In this document: positions 8,625 to 15,718 of the stretch, piece by piece
Position numbering within the stretch: the first letter of the stretch is position 1
Layout of the letters: every line of letters begins with the position of its first letter
NCBI GenBank assembly: GCA_946185305.1
Contig: CAMHJE010000018.1
Coordinates: forward strand, 1 to 24,170
Length of the DNA: 24,170 nucleotides
Source: UBA3792 sp946185305
GTDB lineage: Bacteria > Bacillota > Clostridia > Christensenellales > CAG-138
Direction: 5' to 3'
Translations under genes and position numbers: made by a program
Notes under the pieces: generated by a model
What the model saw: only the letters and a program-made list of their open reading frames with translations
What the model was told of the DNA's origin: nothing
The model's database searches: none

Positions 8625-9638
8625 TCAGATTTCGTCCACGCGAACGGGGCGATTTTCCTTCAGAGACTTGTTGCACGCCAAAGCGAGCTTGATGGAAACG
8701 AGGCCGTCTTCGATGCCGGTCTTGGGCTGCTCGCCCTTCAAAATGCACTCGATGAACTCGCGGACTTCCGCCTGATAGGAGCCCATGTAGCGTTCGAGGA
8801 AGAACCACAGCGGCTTCTCGCCGGTCACGCCGTCCACGTTGGACAGGATGACGTTGGACGCGGTATCGTTCTGCGTGGTCGCGCAGCCCTTGGAGCCGAA
8901 CACCTCGCCGCGCTGATCATAGCCGTATACGGCCTTGCGGGAGCCGTCCACGGTCGCCAGAGCGCCGTTGGCGAGCTTCATCGTGATCGTGCAGGTATCC
9001 ACGTCGCCGGCTTCGCCGATGGCGGGGTCGATCAGGCAAGCGCCCTGCGCATAGACCTCGACGACCTCCTGACCGGACAGGTAGCGCACCATGTCGAGGT
9101 CGTGGATCATCATGTCCATGAAGATGCCGCCGGAAACCGCCGCGTATTCAGCGGGTGGGGGCTCCGGATCGCGCGAGGAAACGCGAACGTACTGCACCTC
9201 GCCGATCTTGCCGTCCTCGACGACCTTGCGCAGCGCACGGTAGTTGTGGTCATAGCGGCGGTTGAAGCCGACCTGATAGATCAGCTTTTTCGGGGACGCG
9301 AGCAGCGCCTTTTTGACCTCTTCGATCTTCTCAACGCTCTGGTCGATGGGCTTCTCGCAGAAAACGTGCTTGCCGGCGGCAATCGCTTCGAGGGAGATCT
9401 TCGCATGCAGGTTCGTGGATGCGCAGATCAGAACCGCGTCGATACGCTCGTCGTTCAGAATCTTGGTGTAGTCCTCATAGACGCCCTCGATGCCGACCGA
9501 CTTTGCCCATTCCGCCACGGCGGGCTTCATGTAGGGATCGGCAATCGCAAGGATGTGCGCTTCGGGAACACCGGTGAGGATGCTCTTGGCGTGAACCTGT
9601 CCGATGCGGCCCGCGCCGATAATGCCAACGTTAATCAT
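8625..9638 (-). CDS. iolG: Inositol 2-dehydrogenase IolG-like, Gfo/Idh/MocA family
   Basis: This 337-residue NAD-dependent oxidoreductase matches IolG, which oxidises myo-inositol to scyllo-inosose, the substrate of IolE in the same operon. The Rossmann motif GIIGAGRIGQVHA is at the N-terminus. The catalytic triad of the family is visible as Lys96 in CEKP and Asp175 and His179 in GGIFMDMMIHDLD. The presence of iolE and iolB in the operon supports the inositol assignment, although Gfo/Idh/MocA proteins vary in substrate and a related inositol stereoisomer is possible. It lies 50 bases after the mutase gene, one of the larger gaps in the operon. Confidence 0.88.
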   Translation of the reverse strand: MINVGIIGAGRIGQVHAKSILTGVPEAHILAIADPYMKPAVAEWAKSVGIEGVYEDYTKILNDERIDAVLICASTNLHAKISLEAIAAGKHVFCEKPIDQSVEKIEEVKKALLASPKKLIYQVGFNRRYDHNYRALRKVVEDGKIGEVQYVRVSSRDPEPPPAEYAAVSGGIFMDMMIHDLDMVRYLSGQEVVEVYAQGACLIDPAIGEAGDVDTCTITMKLANGALATVDGSRKAVYGYDQRGEVFGSKGCATTQNDTASNVILSNVDGVTGEKPLWFFLERYMGSYQAEVREFIECILKGEQPKTGIEDGLVSIKLALACNKSLKENRPVRVDEI

Positions 9639-9688
9639 AGTTCTTCCTCCGTATGATGTTGAAATAATACCCTTTCGGGGAATTTCCG

Positions 9689-11257
9689 TTATGCTTCGGT
9701 ATACGCCGCGCCCGCGCCGTCCACCAAGGACGCGTAGGTGCGCTGGATCTTCGCCCAGTTCTGGTCGCGGTCAAGCGCGACGCCGCGGCCGACGCCGGAC
9801 ACGATCAGGCCGACGCCCTTCTTCTGGATCGTCTCGCCGAATTCCCGCAGCAGCGCAGGCGCGCTGCCGGGCTGCGTCGAGCGGCCGTCGAAGATGATGT
9901 GTACGTATACGTTTTTGAGCCCCGCTTCCTTTGCCATATCGACCAGCGCCAGCGGATAGTCGATGGAGCCGTGCGAGGACTTCTTGGTCAGCAGCGCAAA
10001 CAGATGCAGCGCCGTGCCGCGTTCCTTGACGGTCTTGAGCGTCTCCAGGAACACGGGGTTCTTGGCAAACGAGCCGTCCTTCATCGCGTTGTCCAGGCGC
10101 ACATCGTCCTGCAGAACGACGCGGCCGGAACCGAGGTTGATATGACCCGCTTCCGAGTTGCCGGTTTTGCCCTCCGCAAGACCGACCGCGGGGCCGCTCG
10201 CTTCGAGCTCCGCCCACGGATAGTCGCGCAGCAGACCGTCCCAGTCCGGCGTGCTCGCCGTGAAGATCGGGTTGTTTTCGGTGGGCGCGTCGAGGCCCCA
10301 GCCGTCGCAGATCAGAAGCAGCACCTTGCCCGTGTTCGCAAAGCGGAACAGCGGCTCGCCGGTCATTTCCGCGGGCTGCTCGAGGCCCATGGCGGACAGC
10401 ACCGTCGGGGCTACGTCACAGAGCTTGCCGTGGTTTTTGAGCTTTTCGGTGCCCTCGCCGAGCGCGATGCAGGCGACAAGATTCGTCGTGTGCGAAACGT
10501 GCGGCTTGCCCTCCGGCGTATGCAGCACTTCGATGTTGCCGTGGTCTGCGGTCACAAGTACAGTATACCCCTTTTCGCGCGCGTGCGCAACCGTTTTTCC
10601 GACGTATTTGCTGATCGCTTCGCAGGCAACCGGCTTGGCGGCGTCGGACGAAGTGTGGCCGATCACGTCGCCGTTGGCGAAGTTCGTCACGATGAAATCA
10701 TAGCCCTTGTCGATGCCTTCCTCCAGCTTTGCGGCGACCTCCGGCAGCTTCAGCTCCGGCACCGTCTCAAACGGCACGCCCTTGGGCGACGGGATGCGGA
10801 AATCGTCCTCGCCGTCGAACGGCTTCTGGTTGCCGCCGTTGAAGAAGAACGTGACGTGCGCATACTTTTCGCTTTCGGCAAGGTGCATCTGCGTCTTGCC
10901 GTTGGCGCTCAGCACCTCGGCGAGCGTCTTTTGCACCTTGGACGGTGCAAACGCGATCGGCAGGTACGTATATTTTTCGCTGTACATCGTGAGAATCACA
11001 AAGTCCAACGGCTTGAGCATTTCCCGTTCGAAGCCCTTGAAGTTCGGGTCAGTGAACGCGTCGGTCAGCTCGGTTTCGCGCTCGCCTCTGCGGCAGCAGA
11101 AGATCACGCCGTCGCCCGGCTTCACGGTGCCTTCCGCCTTGCCGTCCTTGTCCACTAAGTTCATCGGCTCGAAATGATACTCCGAACCGCCGTTCTCGTA
11201 CAGCTTTTCGACCGCGCGGGCGAGTGCGTCGCCGCCGGACAGTTTGTATTCCGCCAT
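9689..11257 (-). CDS. gpmI: Circularly permuted cofactor-independent phosphoglycerate mutase
   Basis: This 522-residue protein has every block of the GpmI family but in permuted order. Residues 1-303 match the usual C-terminal half (FFFNGG, NFANGDVIGHT, TADHGN, HTTN, ending AEMTGEPL). Residues 311-522 match the usual N-terminal half (LLLICDGWGL, GNSEAGHINLGSGR, DGSFAKNP, FDGRS, LDRDQNW). Metal ligands are all present: Asp318, Ser368, Asp197, His201, Asp238, His239, His256. So are substrate residues His429, Arg459, Arg491, Arg497, Arg57, Arg60 and Lys131. Asp154 of the Bacillus enzyme is replaced by Ser460. The ATG at 11257 follows AGGAGG at good spacing. The expected reaction is 3-phosphoglycerate to 2-phosphoglycerate, directly after PGK. 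Total length is normal, so nothing is lost. Confidence 0.92.
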   Translation of the reverse strand: MAEYKLSGGDALARAVEKLYENGGSEYHFEPMNLVDKDGKAEGTVKPGDGVIFCCRRGERETELTDAFTDPNFKGFEREMLKPLDFVILTMYSEKYTYLPIAFAPSKVQKTLAEVLSANGKTQMHLAESEKYAHVTFFFNGGNQKPFDGEDDFRIPSPKGVPFETVPELKLPEVAAKLEEGIDKGYDFIVTNFANGDVIGHTSSDAAKPVACEAISKYVGKTVAHAREKGYTVLVTADHGNIEVLHTPEGKPHVSHTTNLVACIALGEGTEKLKNHGKLCDVAPTVLSAMGLEQPAEMTGEPLFRFANTGKVLLLICDGWGLDAPTENNPIFTASTPDWDGLLRDYPWAELEASGPAVGLAEGKTGNSEAGHINLGSGRVVLQDDVRLDNAMKDGSFAKNPVFLETLKTVKERGTALHLFALLTKKSSHGSIDYPLALVDMAKEAGLKNVYVHIIFDGRSTQPGSAPALLREFGETIQKKGVGLIVSGVGRGVALDRDQNWAKIQRTYASLVDGAGAAYTEA

Positions 11258-11299
11258 GATTTTTCCTCCTATTACCATGAGATGAAACAATGATGCTTC

Positions 11300-12076
11300 T
11301 CAGTTGATGCGGGGCGTCGGGTCCTCGACCGTTTCGGGGCAGAACCTGCCCTCGCCCGGGAAGACCTTCAAAAGCTCGTCGAAGTGATGGATGATGCCGT
11401 CCGGCTTGTTTTCCTCGGTCAGCTTGAATTCCAGTCCGCCGGGGTACTCCGCGCCGATGGTGCCCGCAAAGTTCGACTGCTTGGCGCCGATGATGTCGCG
11501 TTTCAGATTGTCGCCCACAAACGCGCTGTGCTCGGGTCTTACGCCCGCTTCCTGCAGGGCGAGGAAGTAGATCGCGGGGTGCGGCTTGCGGAGCATTGTG
11601 ACGCTCGACTGCTGCACCGTGCAGAACAGGTCGCGGATGCCGTCATGGTCGAGCCACTCGTCGATTTCGAGCGTGCCGATAAGGTCGCTGATGATGCCGA
11701 CCTTATAGCCGCGCCGTCTCAGTTCCTTGACCGTCTCGATGCCCTTCGGCACGACGACGCGTTCACCCTTGGCGCGGCGGAAGCAGTAGGTCAGCTCCTT
11801 CGCATGCTTTTCGATGTGCGCCTTGTCCAGCTCCGGCACCAGCCAGCGCGTCCAGAGCATTTCCTCCGGCGCTTCGCACATGTATTTCAGCGCCCAGTTG
11901 CGGTAGGTGTCATACCGCTTGTTGAGCAGATTATAGTAGTCGTCCGGGTCCATGTCGGTGCCGCAGATGTCGGCGATCCGCGTGCGCGCCTCGACGATGA
12001 ACGGCCGGTTGTCCTCGTCCACGATGCGGAACGTGCCGCCGAGATCGAGGAAGATGGCTTCGATGTTTTCCTTCAT
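11300..12076 (-). CDS. HAD-superfamily hydrolase (fourth of four in tandem)
   Basis: This 258-residue protein has the four HAD motifs: FLDLGGTF (nucleophile Asp11), GIISDL (motif II), LRKPHP (motif III Lys) and FVGDNLKRDI (motif IV acids). A helical cap lies between motifs I and II, as in HAD subfamily I. The second Asp of the usual DxDxT is Gly13, a feature shared by all four tandem paralogues. E. coli YihX, an active phosphatase, has a similar DLGNV motif, so activity is possible. The substrate is unknown; a phosphorylated sugar or inositol intermediate is a guess from the operon. It has a Pro-rich C-terminal tail that the others lack. Confidence 0.85.
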   Translation of the reverse strand: MKENIEAIFLDLGGTFRIVDEDNRPFIVEARTRIADICGTDMDPDDYYNLLNKRYDTYRNWALKYMCEAPEEMLWTRWLVPELDKAHIEKHAKELTYCFRRAKGERVVVPKGIETVKELRRRGYKVGIISDLIGTLEIDEWLDHDGIRDLFCTVQQSSVTMLRKPHPAIYFLALQEAGVRPEHSAFVGDNLKRDIIGAKQSNFAGTIGAEYPGGLEFKLTEENKPDGIIHHFDELLKVFPGEGRFCPETVEDPTPRIN

Positions 12077-12078
12077 CG

Positions 12079-12846
12079 TTATACCCTCCGGACCTTATCC
12101 CACGCGACGTGCGGCGCTTTCGGGAAGATCTCCTTCAATTCGTTGAAATCGAAGATGACCGCGTCCGGGCGGTTCTCGTCGGTGATCTTCTCCTTGGCGA
12201 GCTTTTCGGGCGTGGTGTAAAGGATGAACATGCCGTAGCCCGCAAGACGCGTGCCCTCGACGTCGCGGTTCAGGTTGTCGCCGATGTAGACGCAGCGTTC
12301 GGGCTTGACGCCGAGCAGGTCGCAGGCCTTGTTGGAGATCGCGGGGTCGGGTTTGCGGATGCCCTCGACGCAGGACAGCAGCACCGCGCCGAAATACTTT
12401 TCTAAATCGTCGTGCTTCAGCCAGCGCGGGATCTCCTGCGAGGTGACGAGGTTCGAGATGATGCCGAGCTTATAGCCGTTGGCATACAGATCCTTGATCG
12501 ACTGCGCGCCGTTCGGAGCGACGACGCGGCGGCCGTCCTTGTTGCGGTACTCGATGGTCAGCTCGATCGCGTTCTTCTTGATCAGCTCGCGGTCGTATTC
12601 CGGGGTGAGCCACTTGGTCCAAAGCTCCTCCTCCGACGCTTCCTTCATCGTCTCGAAGCACCATTTGCGGTAGCCCGCATAGCGGTAGTCGAGGAACTTG
12701 CAGAACTCGTCCGGGTCGCCCTTCTCGCCGCACATTTCGGCGATCTTGCGGCGGGCTTCGGCTTCAAATTCCGCGTCGCGCTCGACAAGGCGCAGCGTTC
12801 CGCCGAGGTCGTAAAAGATTGCATCAAATTCGCGTTCGTTTGCCAT
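12079..12846 (-). CDS. HAD-superfamily hydrolase (third of four in tandem)
   Basis: This 255-residue protein is a paralogue of its neighbours. Motif I is FYDLGGTL with nucleophile Asp13 and Gly15 in place of the usual second Asp. Motif II is GIISNL, motif III is IRKPDP and motif IV is YIGDNLNRDVEGTR. The cap region shares with the others the pattern of a Tyr/Arg/Trp-rich segment and a WTKWLTPEYD-like stretch. It is separated from both neighbours by two bases, so the three genes are probably translated in a coupled way. The product could be a sugar-phosphate phosphatase; the sequence does not reveal its substrate. Confidence 0.86.
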   Translation of the reverse strand: MANEREFDAIFYDLGGTLRLVERDAEFEAEARRKIAEMCGEKGDPDEFCKFLDYRYAGYRKWCFETMKEASEEELWTKWLTPEYDRELIKKNAIELTIEYRNKDGRRVVAPNGAQSIKDLYANGYKLGIISNLVTSQEIPRWLKHDDLEKYFGAVLLSCVEGIRKPDPAISNKACDLLGVKPERCVYIGDNLNRDVEGTRLAGYGMFILYTTPEKLAKEKITDENRPDAVIFDFNELKEIFPKAPHVAWDKVRRV

Positions 12847-12848
12847 GA

Positions 12849-13586
12849 TTAAGCCTCCTTGTTTTCATTGAGCGGCGGGAAGATATCCAAAAGCTCGGAA
12901 ATACGCGTGATCGTGTAGTCCGGCTGCAAAATGATTTCCTGCGGTTCCTTTTTGATCGTGTCCGGCTCGTCGATGCGGACCATCGTACTAAAGCCCGCCT
13001 TGCGCGTTCCCTCGACGTCGCGGATCGGGTTGTCCCCGACGTAGGCGCATTGCTCCGGCTTCTTGCCGATGGCGCGGCAGGCGAGGAAATAGATTTCCGG
13101 GTCGGGCTTACGGAGCCGCACCTTGGAGGACAGGATCACGGCCTTGAAGTAGTGCGCGACGCCGTCGGCGATCATCCAGTCCGGAATCTCGGTCTCGGTG
13201 ATCGTATTCGCAATGATGCCGAGCGTGTAGCCGCGGCGATCCAGCTCGATGATCGTGGATTTCACATCGTCGCGCGGGACACGGCGGCCGTCATGGTCGC
13301 GCCACAGCCGCGTCAGCCGGCCCGCATGGGCGCAGACGCGCTCCTTATCGTAATCGGGCAGCAGGTGCTGGCTCCACAGCTCCATTTCACCGGCGTCCAG
13401 CAGCGTCTTTTTGACCTCCTTGCGGTACTTCTGCCAGTTGGCTTCGAGCTTGGCAAAGAACTCGTCGTGCGATTCGGTCGCGCCGACCAGCTCCATCAGT
13501 TCCTTTTCCGCCGCGTCCGAAAAGGCCTTGTCCGGAATCACGATGCGCAGCGTATTGCCCACGTCAAAAAAGATTGTGTCTGTCAT
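12849..13586 (-). CDS. HAD-superfamily hydrolase (second of four in tandem)
   Basis: This 245-residue protein carries HAD motif I FFDVGNTL (Asp8, Gly10), motif II GIIANT, motif III LRKPDP and motif IV YVGDNPIRDVEGTR. The DVGN motif resembles the DLGN of E. coli YihX, which hydrolyses glucose-1-phosphate, but overall similarity to YihX is not established here. The cap contains the shared LWSQHLLPDYD stretch that matches WTKWLTPEYD and WTRWLVPELD of its neighbours. It follows the first HAD gene by 32 bases. Function is unknown beyond the fold. Confidence 0.86.
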   Translation of the reverse strand: MTDTIFFDVGNTLRIVIPDKAFSDAAEKELMELVGATESHDEFFAKLEANWQKYRKEVKKTLLDAGEMELWSQHLLPDYDKERVCAHAGRLTRLWRDHDGRRVPRDDVKSTIIELDRRGYTLGIIANTITETEIPDWMIADGVAHYFKAVILSSKVRLRKPDPEIYFLACRAIGKKPEQCAYVGDNPIRDVEGTRKAGFSTMVRIDEPDTIKKEPQEIILQPDYTITRISELLDIFPPLNENKEA

Positions 13587-13618
13587 ATACGTCCTCTCCT
13601 TTGGATGATATTGGGGGA

Positions 13619-14374
13619 TTATGCGTTGACCCGCTCGATAATCGGCGGTATTTCATACAATTCCTGAATGAGATAATCGGGCTTCGGCGCGTCCGGCCCA
13701 CGGAAGTTCACGTCCCGGTGCGCAATGGCCGGGTTGTTGACCTGGATCACAAGCCCCATGTGCGCGTTGCGCGCGCCGCGCACGTCGCGGGAGATCGTGT
13801 CCCCGACATAGCCGGTCTCGGCCGCCGTGACACCCATTTTGTCCATCGTGATCTCGAAGATGCGCGGGTCGGGCTTGCGGATGCCGGTCGAGCTGGACAT
13901 CACGATGCACTCGAAATCCTTTGCGATGCCGTATTCGTTCAGCACGTGCGGCACCAGCGAGGTCGAAATAATGTTCGACACGACGCCGAGCCGGATGCCC
14001 ATGTTTCGCAGCGTTTCGACCGTTTCCTTCAGCCGCGCCTTTCGCATGTTTTCGACGCGCTCATAGTCATAGAGGAAGCTCAGCTCCTCGGCGATCGGTT
14101 CGAGCCGTTCGCGCCCGATGTGAAATTCCTTTAGGTACCAGTCGTTCCAGACCTCGGCCTCGGGCAATTCGGTGAGGTCGCGCTCGCCGCGCTGCTTATA
14201 GTCCTCCGCGTTCCTGCGAAGCAGGGCGGAAAGCGTATCCGGATCGGTGTCCAGCACGATCCCGTACTGCCCGAGCCGCCGGATCAGATGCTCCGAAAAG
14301 CGCCGCCGCGATTCGTCGGTGCTGCGCACGTCGTGCAGCGTCCCGCCGAGATCGAATAAAAGCGTGGTGATCAT
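13619..14374 (-). CDS. HAD-superfamily hydrolase (first gene of the operon)
   Basis: This 251-residue protein has motif I LLFDLGGTL (Asp8, Gly10), motif II GVVSNI, motif III IRKPDP and motif IV YVGDTISRDVRGAR. The ATG at 14374 is preceded by AGGAGAGG; a longer in-frame opening to 14590 crosses the promoter and operator and is rejected. It is the first gene after the minus-strand promoter. Its cap has WNDWYLKEFHI at the position of the paralogues' W..WL.PE.D. Four related enzymes at the head of one operon suggest either several phosphorylated intermediates or one substrate set with different stereochemistry. Confidence 0.87.
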   Translation of the reverse strand: MITTLLFDLGGTLHDVRSTDESRRRFSEHLIRRLGQYGIVLDTDPDTLSALLRRNAEDYKQRGERDLTELPEAEVWNDWYLKEFHIGRERLEPIAEELSFLYDYERVENMRKARLKETVETLRNMGIRLGVVSNIISTSLVPHVLNEYGIAKDFECIVMSSSTGIRKPDPRIFEITMDKMGVTAAETGYVGDTISRDVRGARNAHMGLVIQVNNPAIAHRDVNFRGPDAPKPDYLIQELYEIPPIIERVNA

Positions 14375-14435
14375 CGATTCCTCTCCTCTCTGCGTTTGTG
14401 TTCGCCGTGGGCGGCCTGCCGGGTAAAATCCGTTT

Positions 14436-14451
14436 ACGAAAACGTTTGCGT
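14436..14451. promoter_or_regulatory. LacI-type operator of the minus-strand operon
   Basis: ACGAAAACGTTTGCGT is a 16-bp near-palindrome with the central CG typical of LacI-family sites; 7 of 8 half-site positions are symmetric. It starts 9 bases downstream of the -10 box of the minus-strand promoter, near the expected transcription start, a position that favours repression. A matching site lies at 14628-14643. Confidence 0.8.
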
Positions 14452-14459
14452 TCGATAAT

Positions 14460-14488
14460 ATTGTATAGCAGAAACAGCGGTTTGTCAA
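14460..14488 (-). promoter_or_regulatory. Sigma-70-type promoter of the 14-gene operon
   Basis: On the minus strand, TTGACA (14483-14488) and TACAAT (14460-14465) are 17 bases apart, close to consensus. It reads toward the first HAD gene, whose start is 86 bases beyond the -10 box, and leads directly into the operator at 14436-14451. Confidence 0.85.
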
Positions 14489-14591
14489 TAAGTAAAAACG
14501 AAGTAAGTCATGAACTTTTTCACAAAAACCGGAGGCGGGCGCGATTTCGGGACAGGGCGGCGATTTCTGTGCTTTACATGCTTTTTTCACG

Positions 14592-14620
14592 TTGACAAAC
14601 GGCGCAACGGGTTGTAAAAT
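14592..14620 (+). promoter_or_regulatory. Sigma-70-type promoter of lacI
   Basis: TTGACA (14592-14597) and TAAAAT (14615-14620) are separated by 17 bases. It reads toward the lacI-family gene at 14696. The operator at 14628-14643 overlaps the expected start site, so autorepression is likely. Confidence 0.83.
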
Positions 14621-14627
14621 AAGGTGT

Positions 14628-14643
14628 ACGGAAACGTTTTCGT
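14628..14643. promoter_or_regulatory. LacI-type operator of the lacI transcript
   Basis: ACGGAAACGTTTTCGT is symmetric at 7 of 8 half-site positions and matches the site at 14436-14451 (shared consensus ACGNAAACGTTTNCGT). It sits just downstream of the lacI promoter -10 box. Confidence 0.8.
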
Positions 14644-14695
14644 TGGCATAAGCCCGCGAGCCGCTCCGATATTTCCGCAGGCGAGGAACGCACGT

Positions 14696-15718
14696 ATGGG
14701 CAGTATAACATTAAAGGACGTGGCAAAGGTCGCGGGGGTGTCCTACGCGACGGTATCCCGTGCGCTTTCCGGCAATCCGGAAATCGGCGAGGACACGCGG
14801 AAGCGGATTCTGAAGCTCTGCGAGGAAATGGGCTACACGCCGAACGCGGTCGCGCGGTCGATGGTGATGAAAAAGACGAACATCATCGGGCTGATCGTGG
14901 CGAGCATCGACAACCCGTTCATGAGCGAGCTGACGACGCACATCGAGATTTACGCGCGCAAGCGCGGCTATAACCTGATGGTCTGCAACTCGTCCTACGA
15001 CCCGGAGCTGGAAAAGCAGGTCTTTTCGCTGCTCATCGGGCGGCAGGTGGACGGGATCCTGATGATCCCGGTCGGCAACGAATCCTACGACGGGCTGAAA
15101 ACGCTGACCGCGCAGGTCCCGACCGTGTTCATCAGCGAGAATATGCAGGATCTGCCCGAAAACTACATTGCCGTCGATAACCGGCAGGGCACGTTTTCCG
15201 CGACCGAATATCTCTACTCCATCGGCCATCGGCGCATCCTGTATTTCGGCTGCCGCGAGCACAGCGTCACGCACCGGCTCCGCCTCGAGGGGTATCTGGA
15301 CGCGTGCAAAAAGCTCGGTATTTCGCCGGAGGTCATCTACAACACGCAGGAGCGCAGCTCGCACCCGGTCGGCTACGCGCTCGGCAAGACGTACTTTGCC
15401 GGGCCGCATGCGCACACGGCGCTGCTTTGCGCGTCCGACGCGCTCGCCATCGGCGTTATGCAGGCCGCCTATGAGCACGGCCTGCGGGTGCCGGAGGACG
15501 TCTCCGTGATGGGCTTCGACAATATCTCCTACGCGGCGCTGCCGTCCGTGGATCTCACGACCGTGGATCAGCCGAAGCAGCGCATGGCGACCGCCGCGGT
15601 CGATATGCTGCTGGATCGCATCGCGCATCCGGAGCAGCCGCATACCAACGCCATTATCCCCACATCGCTTGTGCTGCGGCATTCCTGCCGCGCCGCAGAC
15701 GGAAAGGAACAGGTATAA
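14696..15718 (+). CDS. LacI-family transcriptional regulator
   Basis: This 340-residue protein has an N-terminal LacI helix-turn-helix (ITLKDVAKVAGVSYATVSRA, about residues 4-23), the hinge helix region, and a periplasmic-binding-protein-like ligand domain with the usual IGLIVASIDNPF and VSVMGFDNI segments. The ATG at 14696 is chosen because GAGGAA precedes it and the DNA-binding domain begins at once; a longer opening from 14624 would overlap the operator. The twin operators in the divergent promoters suggest it represses itself and the large minus-strand operon. The inducer is unknown; an inositol or a phosphorylated pathway intermediate is plausible. Inositol operons of Bacillus use the DeoR-type IolR instead. 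Confidence 0.93.
   Translation: MGSITLKDVAKVAGVSYATVSRALSGNPEIGEDTRKRILKLCEEMGYTPNAVARSMVMKKTNIIGLIVASIDNPFMSELTTHIEIYARKRGYNLMVCNSSYDPELEKQVFSLLIGRQVDGILMIPVGNESYDGLKTLTAQVPTVFISENMQDLPENYIAVDNRQGTFSATEYLYSIGHRRILYFGCREHSVTHRLRLEGYLDACKKLGISPEVIYNTQERSSHPVGYALGKTYFAGPHAHTALLCASDALAIGVMQAAYEHGLRVPEDVSVMGFDNISYAALPSVDLTTVDQPKQRMATAAVDMLLDRIAHPEQPHTNAIIPTSLVLRHSCRAADGKEQV

Larger units (their letters stand above)
14375..14695. other. Divergent regulatory region between the operon and lacI
   Basis: This 321-base stretch without a gene holds two divergent promoters and two matching operators, listed separately. The middle part (about 14490-14580) shows no further gene or clear structure. Confidence 0.8.

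Noticed and set aside
7557..9656. Plus-strand open frame of 699 codons opposite gap and iolG
   Set aside because: Again a mirror frame of two conserved genes, without RBS or domains.
9689..11257. The mutase as two separate truncated or fused genes
   Set aside because: The frame is continuous, there is no internal stop or RBS, total length equals a single GpmI, and only a few residues are duplicated at the break.
14375..14590. N-terminal extension of the first HAD gene
   Set aside because: It would include the promoter and operator; the ATG at 14374 has a good RBS and begins directly before HAD motif I.
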